A stretch of DNA of 64,000 nt from Diphasiastrum complanatum. Its lineage: Eukaryota; Streptophyta; Lycopodiopsida; Lycopodiales; Lycopodiaceae. Position 1 is the stretch's first letter; every line of letters starts with the position of its first letter. This document shows, one piece after another, positions 1 to 10,681 of this stretch. Made by a program: the position numbers and the translations under genes. The stretch covers positions 52,756,592-52,820,591 of the forward strand of contig CM055097.1 of assembly GCA_029204225.1 (NCBI GenBank). Reading direction: 5' to 3'. A model generated the notes under the pieces. The model was not told where the DNA came from. It searched no databases and saw nothing but the letters and a program-made list of their open reading frames with translations.

Positions 1-826
1 CGGCCTGCAGTTATGGCTAAGCTAGATGTAAAGTTGAGAATGACCAGTGCCGAGCATCCTGAAACGGATGGTCAAACTGAGAGAGTCAACCAAACTTTAG
101 AAGATATGCTTAGAGCATATGTGAATAAGAAGCAGACGCAGTGGGAGAAATATTTGCCACTAATGGAATTTGCTTACAATAATAAGAAGAATGTTAGCAC
201 AACGATGAGTCCTTTCGAGCTGAACTATGGTTTTAACCCTACTAGTCCTATTAAAATCCCTAGTGCGGCTGAATTTCTAACTCAAATAAGTGAAATGTTG
301 GAGTTAGCAAAAGGAAGTATAAGACAGGCGATGGATCGAGCTAAGTCTTTTGCCGATCAAAATCGCACACCTAGAGAGTTCGAGAAGGGGACATGGTGTT
401 CCTCCGAATACCAAAGGACTCTAAACCCTAAGGACGGAAAAATGTTACAAGCTATCCCCGTGTTATTGTGGACCCTGGAAAGTTGTCAAAAAGATAAGTG
501 ATGTTGCTTCTAAATTAGCGTTAACTGAAACTTGTAATGTTTTTAGGTTAAAGAGGGTTTTACATGACTGTGATAACTTGTTGATTGATGGTTTATGTGA
601 TTTTCAGGAGCAGCAAGGGTGACTCATGAGCAGGAAGGGGTGACTCATGAGCAGGCAAAGATATTGGATAGGCGGGAGAGGCGTCTGTGTAACCGCTTGA
701 TCCAGGAATATTTGGTTGCTTGGCATGGAAGGCCTCTTACAGATGCTACCTGGGAGACCTCACACAGCTTACGTGCAAGTACCCTGAGTTTGTCATCGCG
801 GACGATGTCTCTTGAGAGGGAAGGGA
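1..826 (+). pseudogene. 3' end of a Ty3/gypsy chromovirus pol (integrase C-terminus plus chromodomain)
   Basis: The window opens inside an integrase. Residues from position 13 show the end of the catalytic core (DGQTERVNQTLEDML, containing the third acidic residue) and the conserved WEKYLPLMEFAYN block. A frameshift near 390-420 moves the reading frame. In the new frame a GPW motif (the GPY/F module) appears near 475, then a region ending about 610. The segment 619-800 encodes a chromodomain-like stretch (ILDRRE, EYLVAWHGRPL, ATWE), which in chromoviruses targets integration to chromatin. A 17-bp direct duplication (618-652) repeats the residues VTHEQ. A purine tract at about 815-826 precedes the LTR. 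The 5' part lies left of the window. It is a different family member from the element at 984-7233, and it is clearly non-functional as read. Confidence 0.9.
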
Positions 827-983
827 TGTTATGTATTTTACTCCCTGTCCGGTTTGCTGTAACTATGACAGTTAGAGTAACTGTAAATTTGTGAGTAAGA
901 AATCATTAAGGCACCGGCCTGTGGTGACCAAAGTACAGTACTTAGTTTAATGCTGATGTTGAGACATATGTGATGGGACATGG
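827..983 (+). mobile_element. Left piece of the 3' LTR of the older chromovirus
   Basis: The LTR begins TGTTATG directly after the polypurine tract. It is interrupted at 983/984 by another chromovirus and should resume at 7239. The partner LTR is outside the window, so the boundary rests only on the PPT and the TG start. Confidence 0.7.
979..983. repeat. Target-site duplication CATGG (left copy)
   Basis: The 5 bp immediately before the LTR starting at 984 are CATGG. The same 5 bp follow the right LTR at 7234-7238, as expected for gypsy integration. Confidence 0.92.
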
Positions 984-1341
984 TGTTACGAGCTCGTAAC
1001 CAGTGCCGAACCCTAGAGAACACAGATAGGTCAGATACCACAATCAGGGTCGTGTCCAGTGTACATGACCAGCAGGGCAAGACAATGTGAGTAGTGTGCC
1101 CCAGCACGGTCCATAGCTATGGCGGGCCTAACACAGCCTAGGGACCCTGTCAGCAGGATAGGGCTCCCAGTTGGGTCCCGACGTGCAGTCGGCCACGTCA
1201 GTGCCACATGGCCGACACTTGGCAGTAGCATGCTACCAGTCCTCACACTGGGCTAGGAGGGGCTTACTCTATATCAGGGAGTAGGCAAGGTTGGGTGGAT
1301 CAGTTAGTGTTTGCCCTACTGTGGTGTTAGGATCTATTACA
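984..1341 (+). repeat. 5' LTR of chromovirus 984-7233
   Basis: 358 bp, starts TGTTACGAGC and ends TTACA. It opens with a perfect 16-bp palindrome, GTTACGAGCTCGTAAC (985-1000). The matching LTR is at 6876-7233. Confidence 0.95.
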
Positions 1342-1342
1342 C

Positions 1343-1355
1343 TGGTATCAGAGCC
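1343..1355 (+). promoter_or_regulatory. Primer-binding site (initiator Met tRNA)
   Basis: TGGTATCAGAGCC begins one base after the LTR. It complements the 3' end of plant initiator methionine tRNA, the usual primer for minus-strand synthesis. Confidence 0.9.
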
Positions 1356-2255
1356 ATCTCCATCCTAGGGAACTTAGTTTTCAGCAGTGGAAAAAGTAGC
1401 TAGATTGCTCATAACTTCTTCAAGTTCTCAGAAAGAAATAGAGGAGGAGACTCGCTGTAGGAACAGTCTCCTACTGAGGAAATCTTGGTGGATTTACTTG
1501 CTGGTCAGAGAGAAATTAGTTAAAATTTCTAGAGCAGGTCCAGCGCTGTAAATTTAGTCTTCATCTCTGATTTTTGCCATCAGATTCAGGGAATCAGAGC
1601 GGTTTTTTGAGGAGAAAGGGTGGTGCTGATCCATCGCTGAGGGATCAGAAATCTACCTCTGAAATTTCAGAGAAATCTAAGGAAATTTGAAGGGATTTCA
1701 AACACTTTTTCTTAGCAGGGCTAGCGCTGGACAGGGAGATGAAAAATTAGTTTTTCATCACTGTTTTTGAGGATTTTTTAGTAGTTTGAACATCAAACTA
1801 GATTGCCACAGACCAGCGACCTACTACTTGAAGTCAGATCAGAGTTTCAAGCAAGTTTTGGGCCTTAAATTTTAGAAAATTGGGCCAGACAGGTGGCTAT
1901 CCAGCCAGCGAGGGTAGGGAGACACCAAAATCAGAAATTAAAATACTTTTTGGGTCTCAAATCAGAAGTAAATGAGCCAGTTGAGTTGCAATCAGACCAG
2001 CGAGCTACTATCCTCAAAGAACCGGAAAATTTGGCACCGTTTTGAAGCTTCAAACTGGAAACTGGCATTTTTCGGGACAGCAGGTCTGAAATCTTGGGGA
2101 AAAGAGCTGAAAGGGTTCCTCTTCATTCTTTCTTTGGAAGTACAGTCCTCAGAAACAGCTAAGTCATCTTCCCTTTCCCTTGTACAGTTGTAAATTAGTC
2201 TTTCAGACTTTTTTTTTCCTTCAGAAGTTAAGGTAGCTCTCTTTCAGTTCCGAAG
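1356..2255 (+). other. Chromovirus untranslated leader (no gene)
   Basis: About 900 bp between the primer site and gag. It holds only short ORFs without recognisable domains. Loosely repeated phrases (such as GGACAGCAGG- and CAGACCAGCGA-like segments) suggest a degenerate internal repeat. Confidence 0.6.
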
Positions 2256-3542
2256 ATGACCACTCCTCAGGGACCTGATCAACCCCCGGAGAGAGGCTTC
2301 GACGAACTTGAAACAGAAGCCTTGGCTTACAGGAAAGGGAAGGAACCCATGGAAGTAGAAGAACAGGAACAGTTCGCCGAAGAACTCGACGAACTAGTTA
2401 CCAAGGAGCAGTTCCTCCAATTGGTAACAGAAGTGGATGATCTGAAGTTGGCATTAGCCAATTTCAAGTCCAGTGTGGACGACTCGTTCGCTGAACTCAA
2501 AAACTTGATTTTGAGTTCCGCGAAAGGAAGCCTTCCCTCCACTTCTCAGTTATCCCCTTCTCCACTTCCATCAGTTTCGGGTGAGACTTTACGATCTCAC
2601 CCCAGTGTTTTTAAAGACTTAAAACCTCCTACTTTTAATGGGGAAGAGAAGGATAGAAATGCAGATATTCTACAAACCTTCCTCAGCAAATGGAAGAACA
2701 TTCATGCTCTTAAACAGACCCCTGACCATTTGCAAGCTATTGAGGCTAGTCTTTCCTTAGGGCCTATGGCCTATAAGTGGTGGTTAAATCTCCAGGAGAC
2801 TGGGCAGACTCCCCGGTCATGGAAAGCTTTTGAAGAAGCTTTCCTAAGAGAATTTCTACCAGAGAATGAACTTGATAGAGCCTGGGAAGCCTGGGAAAGA
2901 ACAGTAATGGACAAGTCCCTCATCCAATATATCTCGCAGTATCGAGAGGCAATTTTAAAGATTAAAAATATGGATGACTATCAGAAAATCAAGGGATTTG
3001 TCCGTGGCCTCAAAGATGAATATAAAGTAGAGGTCCAGAGAAACTCGCCTACTACCCTTGAGCAAGCTCTCACATATGCTCAAATCTATGATGATTCAGT
3101 GGGTAGGAAGAGGGCGAGACAACAGCCACTTTCTGAGCAGCCTTCTCAGAAAGACTTTCAATTTAAAAAGAAATTTTTGAAAAGAAAGAAAGAAGATAAA
3201 TTTAAAGGTGAAGCTCCTCAGAAACGCCCTTCACTCATACAGCCCTTAAAACCAGATGATTTTGAGAAAGCCAAACAAGAACGTTTGTGCTTTGTGTGTA
3301 TGGGCAAGGGACACACAGTCGGACAGTGTCCCAAGGGGCCTTTCACTAAAAAAGATAAGAAAGATAAAAAACAAGTTCATCTTGTTCAGACTGTATGTTA
3401 TCTCAGTGACTCAGCAGCTTCCGAGATCAAAGTGTATCATGAAGATCATGAACATTGTTGCCAGCTGACCTCTGCAATGCTAGCGAGACCCTTCAGCTTT
3501 GGGCCGCATGACCTAGTACGTATGCATGGGAAACTATCGTAA
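2256..3542 (+). CDS. Gag polyprotein of the chromovirus
   Basis: A 428-codon ORF. Gag forms the cytoplasmic virus-like particle that packages the element RNA. The N-terminal 100 residues are acidic and probably coiled-coil. The retrotransposon gag capsid-like domain lies around residues 125-260 (WWLNLQETGQ, PRSWKAFEEAFLREFLP). A lysine-rich stretch follows (about 300-345). One CCHC zinc knuckle (CFVCMGKGHTVGQC, spacing CX2CX4HX4C) sits near residue 345 and should bind RNA. The start at 2256 is the first ATG of the open frame after the leader. The ORF then runs into sequence without a clear protease active site before it stops, which suggests a deletion at the gag-protease border. This is the only long uninterrupted ORF in the element. 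Confidence 0.9.
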   Translation: MTTPQGPDQPPERGFDELETEALAYRKGKEPMEVEEQEQFAEELDELVTKEQFLQLVTEVDDLKLALANFKSSVDDSFAELKNLILSSAKGSLPSTSQLSPSPLPSVSGETLRSHPSVFKDLKPPTFNGEEKDRNADILQTFLSKWKNIHALKQTPDHLQAIEASLSLGPMAYKWWLNLQETGQTPRSWKAFEEAFLREFLPENELDRAWEAWERTVMDKSLIQYISQYREAILKIKNMDDYQKIKGFVRGLKDEYKVEVQRNSPTTLEQALTYAQIYDDSVGRKRARQQPLSEQPSQKDFQFKKKFLKRKKEDKFKGEAPQKRPSLIQPLKPDDFEKAKQERLCFVCMGKGHTVGQCPKGPFTKKDKKDKKQVHLVQTVCYLSDSAASEIKVYHEDHEHCCQLTSAMLARPFSFGPHDLVRMHGKLS

Positions 3543-6500
3543 GTAAGTTAAATCTTGGTATTCAGGGGTACCAAGATGAAATAAACTTTCAGATAATGCA
3601 CCTGGATCGAACAGACATTGTTCTCGGGAGAGATTGGCTCTACAGTTTAGGACCTTCCCTCCACAGAAACTATCAGGAGAACACCCTCAGCTTTCAGCAT
3701 AAAGGCCGAGAGATCCAGTTGCATGGGGAGCATGATGTTCCCAACAGCCCTATGGTCTGCAGTTCAGAGCTCTGTCAGCTAATCGGAGACGAAGACCATC
3801 AGGTATTCTTATGTGACTTTCAGTTTATTCCTGAAGTTTCTATTTCCAGTTCTATTCAGCAGAAAATTAGTAAATTAAAAACTTTATTGTCTAAATTTAA
3901 AGACGTTTTTCCTGAAGATTTACCACATGGTTTACCACCTAGCAGAGAGGTAGATCATGTAATAAACCTAGTACCAGGTACAGCACCTGTTTCTAAACCT
4001 CCGTATCGGGTCAGCCGAACAGAGGATGAAGAAATAACTAGGCAGTTAACACACTATCTTGGGAAAGGCCAAATTCAGACCAGTAGTTCACCATGGGCCT
4101 CACCAGTCCTATTGGTGAAAAAGAGAAAGAGGGGTCTATGCGTCTTTGCGTAGATTACAGAGCCCTCAATAAAGTCACAATTAAGAATAAATACCCTATG
4201 CCTCGAGCAGACGAGTTGTTTGATCAACTCGACGGGGCTAAGTTTTTCAGCAAAATAGACCTCAGATCGGGATATCATCAAGTCCGTATAAAATCGGAAG
4301 ATGTCTCGAAAACAGCTTTTAGGACTCGTCACGGTCATTATGAGTTTAAGGTGATGCCATTTGGGCTCACAAATGCTCCAGCTACCTTTATGACCTTGAT
4401 GAACAGTGTCCTCAGACCATACTTGGGTAAGTTTGTAGTCGTATTTTTAGATGACATCCTCGTTTACAGCAAAACGAGGAAGGAGCATCTAAAACACCTC
4501 AGAAAGGTGTTTCAACTGCTCAAAAAGCATAAGCTCTATGCTAAACAATCCAAGTGTGAATTCTTCGTTGGAGAAGTAGCATATTTGGGTCACATTACTC
4601 TTCAGATGGGATTAAGATGGACCCAAATAAGGTTAAAGCCATACTCAGTTGGCTGAGACCTCAGAATATTTTGGAACTTCAAATCTTTCTTGGTCTGGTG
4701 GGATATTACAGACGATTTGTCAAGGAATATGCTCAGATAGCAGTTCCTATGACAAATCTCCTTAAGGGGAAGGGAAAGGAGTTCATTTGGGAGTCCGCAC
4801 AGCAGGAGAGCTTTGATGCTCTCAAAACAGCCTTAGCTACAGCACCAGTTTTAAAAGTCATCGACCCCAATCAGCCATTTGTGGTCGAAAGAGATGCTAG
4901 CGACTTTGCAGTAGGTGCTGTGCTGACTCAGAGTGGACGACCAGTTGCGTTCGAGAGTAAAAAACTCAAGCCAGCTCAGACTAGGTACAGTGCCTATGAA
5001 AAGGAACTCTTTTCTATAGATCCATGCCCTTAAGACTTGGAGGCATTATTTGTATGGTGCCAACTTTGAGGTCCTGACAGACCATGAGAGTCTCAGATAC
5101 CTTTGCAATCAACCTGAGCTTAGAGGTCGGAAAGCTCATTGGGCAGAGTTGATGCAAGAGTTTGACATGTCTATCAGATATAGACGTGGAAAATTCAATA
5201 CAGTAGCAGATGCCCTTAGCAGAATGCCTATGATAAACGAACTGAGTTTTACTCAGATTCGTAATGAGTTACTCGAGTCCTTGAGAGGGAAATGCCAGCA
5301 TGATGCATTCTTCTCTACTATCTGGAACTCAGTCCAGAGCAGACAGTTATAGACTCCAGAACCAGTTCCCGGGGCTGGTGCCAGTTCATCCAAGAATACG
5401 GCAGCTTCCGTTGAGGATGATGATGAGTCCGAGTAAACGTCGTCAGATGACGTTGAGGATTCTGAGCCTGTATTACCCAAGCAAACCCCAGTGGTTGAGG
5501 GTCAGTTGACTCAAGGATTCAAATGGAAACAGTATTCCATTCAGGATGAGTACTTGCTCTATAGAGATAGAGTATGTGTCCCCAATTCAGAGGATTATAG
5601 ACAGCAGGTCCTATATGAATGTCATGACAATCCTAGCGCGGGACACCCAGGCATACAGAAGACCTATGAGCTTCTTAGTAGGCAATTTTTCTGGCCCAGT
5701 ATGAAAAAGGACGTCCACCAGTATGTAACCAGTTGCCAGAAATGTCAAGTAAATAAAGCAGAGCGTTTAAAGGCAGGAGGGTTGTTGCATCCCTTAGAAA
5801 TACCAGCTGGTAAATGGGAGAGTATCTCCATGGATTTTATAGTAGGCCTGCCTAAAACCCAAAAGGGTAATGACGCTATATGGGTCACAGTTGACCGTCT
5901 GACCATAATGGCTCATTTCATTTCGACCAAAACAACCGTTAGAGCTCCAGAGTTAGCGAGGTTGTTTGTAGACGGGCTATTTAAATTGTACGGTCTACCT
6001 TCTGGCATAGTCAGCGACCGGGACAGTAAGTTTACTGGAAATTTTTGGAGGGCAGTATTCCATCATCTCCATACTAAACTTAATATCAGTACCACCGACC
6101 ATCCACAGACGGACGGTCAAACAGAAAGGGTAAATCAAGTGCTGGAGGATATGCTTCGTGCATACGTCAGCAAGAAGCAGACTAATTGGGAGGAGTATCT
6201 CTCGATATTAGAGTTTGCTTACAACTATACCAAACATTCAGCTACGGGATACAGCCCATTTATGCTGATGTACGGTTTTCAGCCACGCTCAAGAAAAAGT
6301 TGAAGCAGCCAGAAACTTTTTAGAGGACCTAAACCAGATGATAGAACATGCTAAGCGTAGCATTAGACAATCCCAGGATCGAGCCAGGCATTATGCAGAT
6401 CCACACAGACGGGATGTGCAGTTCTCCACTGGTGAGAAAGTCTACTTGAGAGTCCGAGTTGACTCTAAAACCCTCAAATCAGGAGTGTGTGCTAAGTTGT

Positions 6501-6844
6501 CTCCAAGGTATTGTGGTCCCTTTACCATCAGTAGGAGACTAGGCGAGGTCACCTATGAGCTAGAACTCCCACACAGCAGTAAGGTTTTTCCAGTCTTTCA
6601 TGTAAGTCAGTTACGAAAAGCCTTAGCCAGATCAGACAATCTGGTAGGGGACAGTGTTCTAGATCTCCCATTGGATCCTCAACAACCTCCACATGAACCA
6701 GAGGAGATTCTTGATAGTAGAGAGATGCAGACTCGTCATACTCTATACCGAGAATATCTGGTTAAGTGGAATGATCAGCCTGTTGAGAATGCCACTTGGG
6801 AAAGAGGCAGCGTCCTTCGCAAGATTTTCCAGACTTTGTCTTAG
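3543..6844 (+). pseudogene. Chromovirus pol: protease remnant, RT, RNase H, integrase, chromodomain
   Basis: Read in order across frames. The protease C-terminal part (DIVLGRDWLYSLG) is near 3605-3650, but no D-S/T-G active site is found upstream. Reverse transcriptase spans about 3870-4650 with [29 protein letters not shown] and the FLDD catalytic motif near 4447. RNase H is about 4790-5215 (TDHESLRYLC, DALSR). Integrase follows with an HHCC finger (about 5620-5760), acidic residues in SMDFIVGLP and SDRDSKF, and the E in TERVNQ (about 6120). GPF lies near 6515 and a chromodomain (EYLVKWNDQPVENATWE) near 6750-6800. Frame changes occur near 4130, 4610, 5035 and 6305, with a stop at 5350. The element therefore belongs to the chromovirus clade but cannot encode a working polyprotein. 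Confidence 0.92.
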
Positions 6845-6875
6845 AGGACCAAGACGGTTCTTAAGGGGGAGGGAG

Positions 6876-7233
6876 TGTTACGAGCTCATAACCAGTGCCG
6901 AACCCTAGAGAACACAGATAGGTTAGATACCACAGTCAGGGTCGTGTCCAGTGTACATGACCAACAGGGCAAGACAGTGTGAGTAGTGTGCCCCAGCACG
7001 GTCCATAGCTATGGCGGGCCTAACACAGCCTAGGGACCCTGTCAGCAGGATAGGGCTCCCAGTTGGGTCCCGACGTGCAGTCGGCCACGTCAGTGCCACG
7101 TGGCCGACACTTGGCAGTAGCATGCTACCAGTCCTCACACTGGGCTAGGAGGGGCTTACTCTATATCAGGGAGTAGGCAAGGTTGGGTGGATCAGTTAGT
7201 GTTTGCCCTACTCTGGTGTTAGGATCTATTACA
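6876..7233 (+). repeat. 3' LTR of chromovirus 984-7233
   Basis: 358 bp, same termini as the left LTR. In this copy the opening palindrome carries one change (GCTCAT for GCTCGT). It is followed by CATGG at 7234-7238. Confidence 0.95.
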
Positions 7234-7238
7234 CATGG
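7234..7238. repeat. Target-site duplication CATGG (right copy)
   Basis: Matches 979-983 exactly and abuts the right LTR end. Confidence 0.92.
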
Positions 7239-7640
7239 GTACTGGGTCCTTGAGAAGGGACTGGCTAGAATGACCTCCTCAGTAGGAGAGAGTTCACCTG
7301 TCAACCGAACACAAGTCATATGCTCACTGGGACATTTCGTCCAATTGATGAGTGACATGTGTGGCGATGGTCCTCCTATCTAACTTGCCTTGAGACAGGA
7401 TGCTGCCAAGTGGCATAGGTCGGCTTTCCATGGTTTGCCATGTGTCAATACAAGGAAGGGTCAGGGTTTAGGAGTGCTTGAGAGAGTGGTTATGTGAGCC
7501 TAGGGTCAGGCACTCCTATCACTTTCTATTCAGCTATAGTTGGGAGGAGACTGAGCAACCAGCTCCTATGTTGGATGAACTCATGCTTTGTACAGGTTTA
7601 TGGATAGTAATCATGCTTTGTACATGTTTAGTGATAGTGT
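7239..7640 (+). mobile_element. Probable continuation of the older chromovirus 3' LTR
   Basis: This sequence should join directly to 983 once the nested element is removed. The true LTR end cannot be placed because the other LTR is not in the window; 7640 is a guess. A repeated phrase (ATGCTTTGTACA at about 7582 and 7612) lies near the end. Confidence 0.4.
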
Positions 7641-8599
7641 AAATCTAAGATTTCATAATTTTTTTGTAAACAGCCATTCCATTGGATGAACTTTTGAAGT
7701 TCAGGTGAGATAGAATCTGACAGTCACCAAATTCAGGTAACAACCGCCCAAGTCTAGCTAGCACAAACGACGAGATCATGTTGGCATGCATTATTCCAGT
7801 TCCTTGGAAGAGAGAATGAATCCTCAAGACCCCTCCTATATATGCATCAGGGATATACGCCACCCCGAGTAGGGTCTTACACTTAAGTATACATAGAGAC
7901 CATGGAAGGTCACCCCAGAGCCTAGTTGTAAACCAAGGCATGACAAGTGGACAAGTGGGCCCACGACACGTGGCAAGTCCTGCGACGCAAAACTATCCGA
8001 GTCCACCTATTACGATCGCCAAGTGAAGATCTCTCAACATCCTGTTACATGCAACCAAAAGGATACTATGGAGCCAAACCACCCAACCAACATGAAACGG
8101 AAAGTCAAATCCCTAACCGCTTCACCCCCAAGCCACGGTGACTGAGTGCAAGAGAGGAGAGGATCCTGACTCTTGAAAATTCTAAACTAAATGAGGAGAT
8201 GTGCGAGTTCCTACCAAGGATATAGCCAAAAGCAAAGGAATATTCCCTCTAGGATCCCACAAGACCATGCAAAAGCATTTGATCTCCTATATCTGCACAA
8301 AAAGCTATCAATGACCATGCATTTGGGCCCTCACAAGGTTATTAATTGCATTATTGGCCTAGTCCGAAATGACGTGGCGTAACTAATAATCTCGTACACT
8401 GGAGTAATGGATATCCATGTCAAAGACTATTCCGAATCCTTCAAGGACATGGACGTAACACCACTGGTCAACGTCAAGTCAAAGGCTGATCATGCTTCCT
8501 TTGCCTTTTGGAGGCTTTTTGTGAAATTGCCTTCTATTTGATGTAAAGGCCTGCTCCCAATAGTAATCTCTAGTTGGTATCTAGTCTCCTCAACAATCC
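7641..8599. other. Unassigned sequence, no gene seen
   Basis: Short ORFs only, on both strands, with no recognisable motifs. It lies downstream (in minus sense) of a copia gag remnant and may be decayed pol or host intron sequence. Confidence 0.5.
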
Positions 8600-8940
8600 A
8601 ATAAGCTACTCAAATTCTAAAAGTCTTTCTCTTGCATTTATAAGTAAAACGCATTTCTCCAGCCCCTATTCTTACAATACACATCACCCTAGCAACATTT
8701 GCAGTCTCCAACATGGACTTTAGAATGTTCCATGCATGTTTTGGTCCTTTTGCCTCTCTAACATGAGGTACTATGCTAACTCTGACAGACATACTAATGC
8801 ACATGGCCTTTTTCACCTCCACATCTAGTTTCATTACCAGTCAAAATACACCAACAGCAATTGTTCACTATGATATTATGCCTCCTCTTTACCTTCCAAT
8901 GGTTGTTATTAGGCCCGTCAAGCTCACCAGACTCGAGCCT
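8600..8940 (-). pseudogene. Ty1/copia gag remnant (old minus-strand element)
   Basis: On the minus strand the sequence first shows a copia gag opening (LDGPNNNHWKVK, then NCCWCILTG). After a frame change come KKAMCISMSV, SIVPHVREAKGPKHAWNILK and MLETANVARVM, the typical UBN2-type gag core that packs RNA into particles. No zinc knuckle or pol follows to the left. Its orientation and position match the minus-strand LTR at 16797-17226. The two are probably one element split by the compound copia insertion at 9212-16522. Confidence 0.7.
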
Positions 8941-9206
8941 TAGGCCAGAAAATCTCTCCACCACTGGTTTTCCTGAGTAATGTAACATGCAACACAAAAC
9001 TAGTGAGTACCTTGAGTGGTTCAAAAGTAAAAGCCACCTATGGTTTCGAGGCCTAGGTTTCGAATATCTCACAAGTAAAAGAGAGTTCTAACACATTATT
9101 TCAATAGCTAACGAAGACCCTCGATATGCCAAGGCCCAAGTGTAGCTACTTCTAGAAGATTGTCCAATCGCTTCAATCAGCAACTTACTGTTCCATAACT
9201 CCCAAG

Positions 9207-9211
9207 GTTTT
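9207..9211. repeat. Target-site duplication GTTTT (left copy)
   Basis: GTTTT directly abuts the outer end of the minus-strand LTR at 9212. The same 5 bp follow the inverted LTR fragment at 16523-16527. Confidence 0.75.
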
Positions 9212-9654
9212 TGTAGGAATCCAGAATCAAGACTATTCATTAACACAAAGTATTCTCAAAGAGAAGAGAGAGATGGTTAGATGACCCTCTTGTAGAAACT
9301 TGTGGACAGCCAATATGAACAGTAGATTGCTTAACAAAAGTGTGTCTCATACAAATGAATGGCTACATATAAGTAGTCCAAGATGGCTATCTACCTTCAT
9401 GACTGTTGGCTGTCCAATAACTTGACTAATGGCTATCTAGCTACCATAAGTTACATAAAATAATTAAGTACCTCAAATAACAAGTTAGGTACTTAATTCA
9501 CATGTATAGGCCCCTAGTGGACCCACGAGTCCCTACAAGTTAGTTTCATACTAACTTGGGCCTAAAATATAAATGACCATGGTTACACAGATCTCGACCT
9601 TTTGGGTCATAGTAACCTATGGCTTCTACATCATTTACATTTATTATTCTAACA
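9212..9654 (-). repeat. Copia LTR, minus orientation
   Basis: 443 bp. On the minus strand it begins TGTTAGAATAATAAATG and ends GGATTCCTACA, matching the plus-strand LTRs at 10239 and 15659 in length and sequence. A polypurine tract lies just right of it (minus-strand AAGGAGGG). Confidence 0.93.
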
Positions 9655-9689
9655 CCCTCCTTAAATGAAAATGACATGTAGAAATGACA

Positions 9690-10238
9690 TGTATTCACTA
9701 AGTAAGAAAATCAGCATGTTGCCTTAAATTTAAAGCTTCACAAAGAGCTCTAAATCGAACTCTAGGCAATGCCTTAGTGAACACATCTGCAATATTATCC
9801 TTCGTGGGACAATATTCAAGCGTGATGTCGCCATTATGAAGCTTCTCCCGAACAAAGTGATAGTGGATCTCGATATGCTTTGTTCTTGCATGAAATACTG
9901 GATTTCGTGCAATGGCAATAGCACTTTGAAAATAGGAGAGTAGCTGAGGGCTGGCCATGCTTCATATCGACAATTGTCTCAGCCATATACACTCCGTAGT
10001 GGCTGAAAACGTTGCTCTATATTCTGCTTCACTTGAGGATGTAGCAACGGTGGGCTGCTTCTTGCTTAACCAAGAAAAATGTGCACTCAATGTGCTAATG
10101 GAGCAGATGGTAGGACCTTCTTCCAGGCTCAACAACAGAACAAATTCAGCCACTAAAAATGTGTCAAAAACACATTTGTCTTCAAGGTAGATGGGCGCCC
10201 TCCTCCAAGAAGAAAATCTGAAATTTGAAGCATGTAAT
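9690..10238 (-). pseudogene. Copia RNase H end fused to leader (deletion derivative)
   Basis: Minus-strand reading shows WLSKKQPTVATSSSEAEYRA, then FHARTKHIEIHYHFVREK and DNIADVFTKALP, the C-terminal half of copia RNase H. Upstream of WLSKKQ the sequence switches abruptly (about 10085) to the untranslated leader: 10086-10235 is the inverted copy of about 10916-11080. gag, protease, integrase and RT are therefore missing from this arm. The leader is cut at 10238 where the plus-oriented LTR begins. Confidence 0.85.
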
Positions 10239-10681
10239 TGTTAGAATAATAAATGTAAATGATGTAGAAGCCATAGGTTACTATGACCCAAAAGGTCGAG
10301 ATCTGTATAACCATGGTCATTTATATTTTAGGCCCAAGTTAGTATGAAACTAACTTGTAGGGACTCGTGGGTCCACTAGGGGCCTATACATGTGAACTAA
10401 GTACCTAACTTGCTATTTGGGATACTTAATTATTTTATGTAACTTATGGTAGCGAGATAGCCATTAGTCAAGTTATTGGACAGCCAACAGTCATGAAGGT
10501 AGATAGCCATCCTGGACTACTTATATGTAGCCATTCATTTGTATGATACACACTTTTGTTAAGCAATCTACTGTTCATATTGGTTGTCCACAAGTTTCTA
10601 CAAGAGGGTCATCTAACCATCTCTCTCTTCTCTTTGAGAATACTTTGTGTTAATGAATAGTCTTGATTCTGGATTCCTACA
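10239..10681 (+). repeat. Copia 5' LTR, plus orientation
   Basis: 443 bp, TGTTAGAATAAT...ATTCCTACA, followed at once by TGGTATCAGAG (initiator Met primer site, 10682). By eye it differs from the LTR at 15659-16101 at 12 positions (about 2.7%). Confidence 0.95.

Larger units (their letters stand above)
984..7233 (+). mobile_element. Complete-length Ty3/gypsy chromovirus inserted in an older chromovirus LTR
   Basis: The 6250-bp element is bounded by two 358-bp LTRs (984-1341 and 6876-7233), both TG...CA, and by the target duplication CATGG. A primer-binding site follows the left LTR and a polypurine tract (about 6863-6875) precedes the right one. Order inside: long leader, gag, protease remnant, reverse transcriptase, RNase H, integrase, chromodomain. 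By eye the LTRs differ at 7 of 358 positions (6 transitions, 1 transversion; about 2%), so insertion is fairly recent. The pol region has four frame changes and at least one stop, and the protease active site appears deleted, so the copy is dead on its own. Confidence 0.95.
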
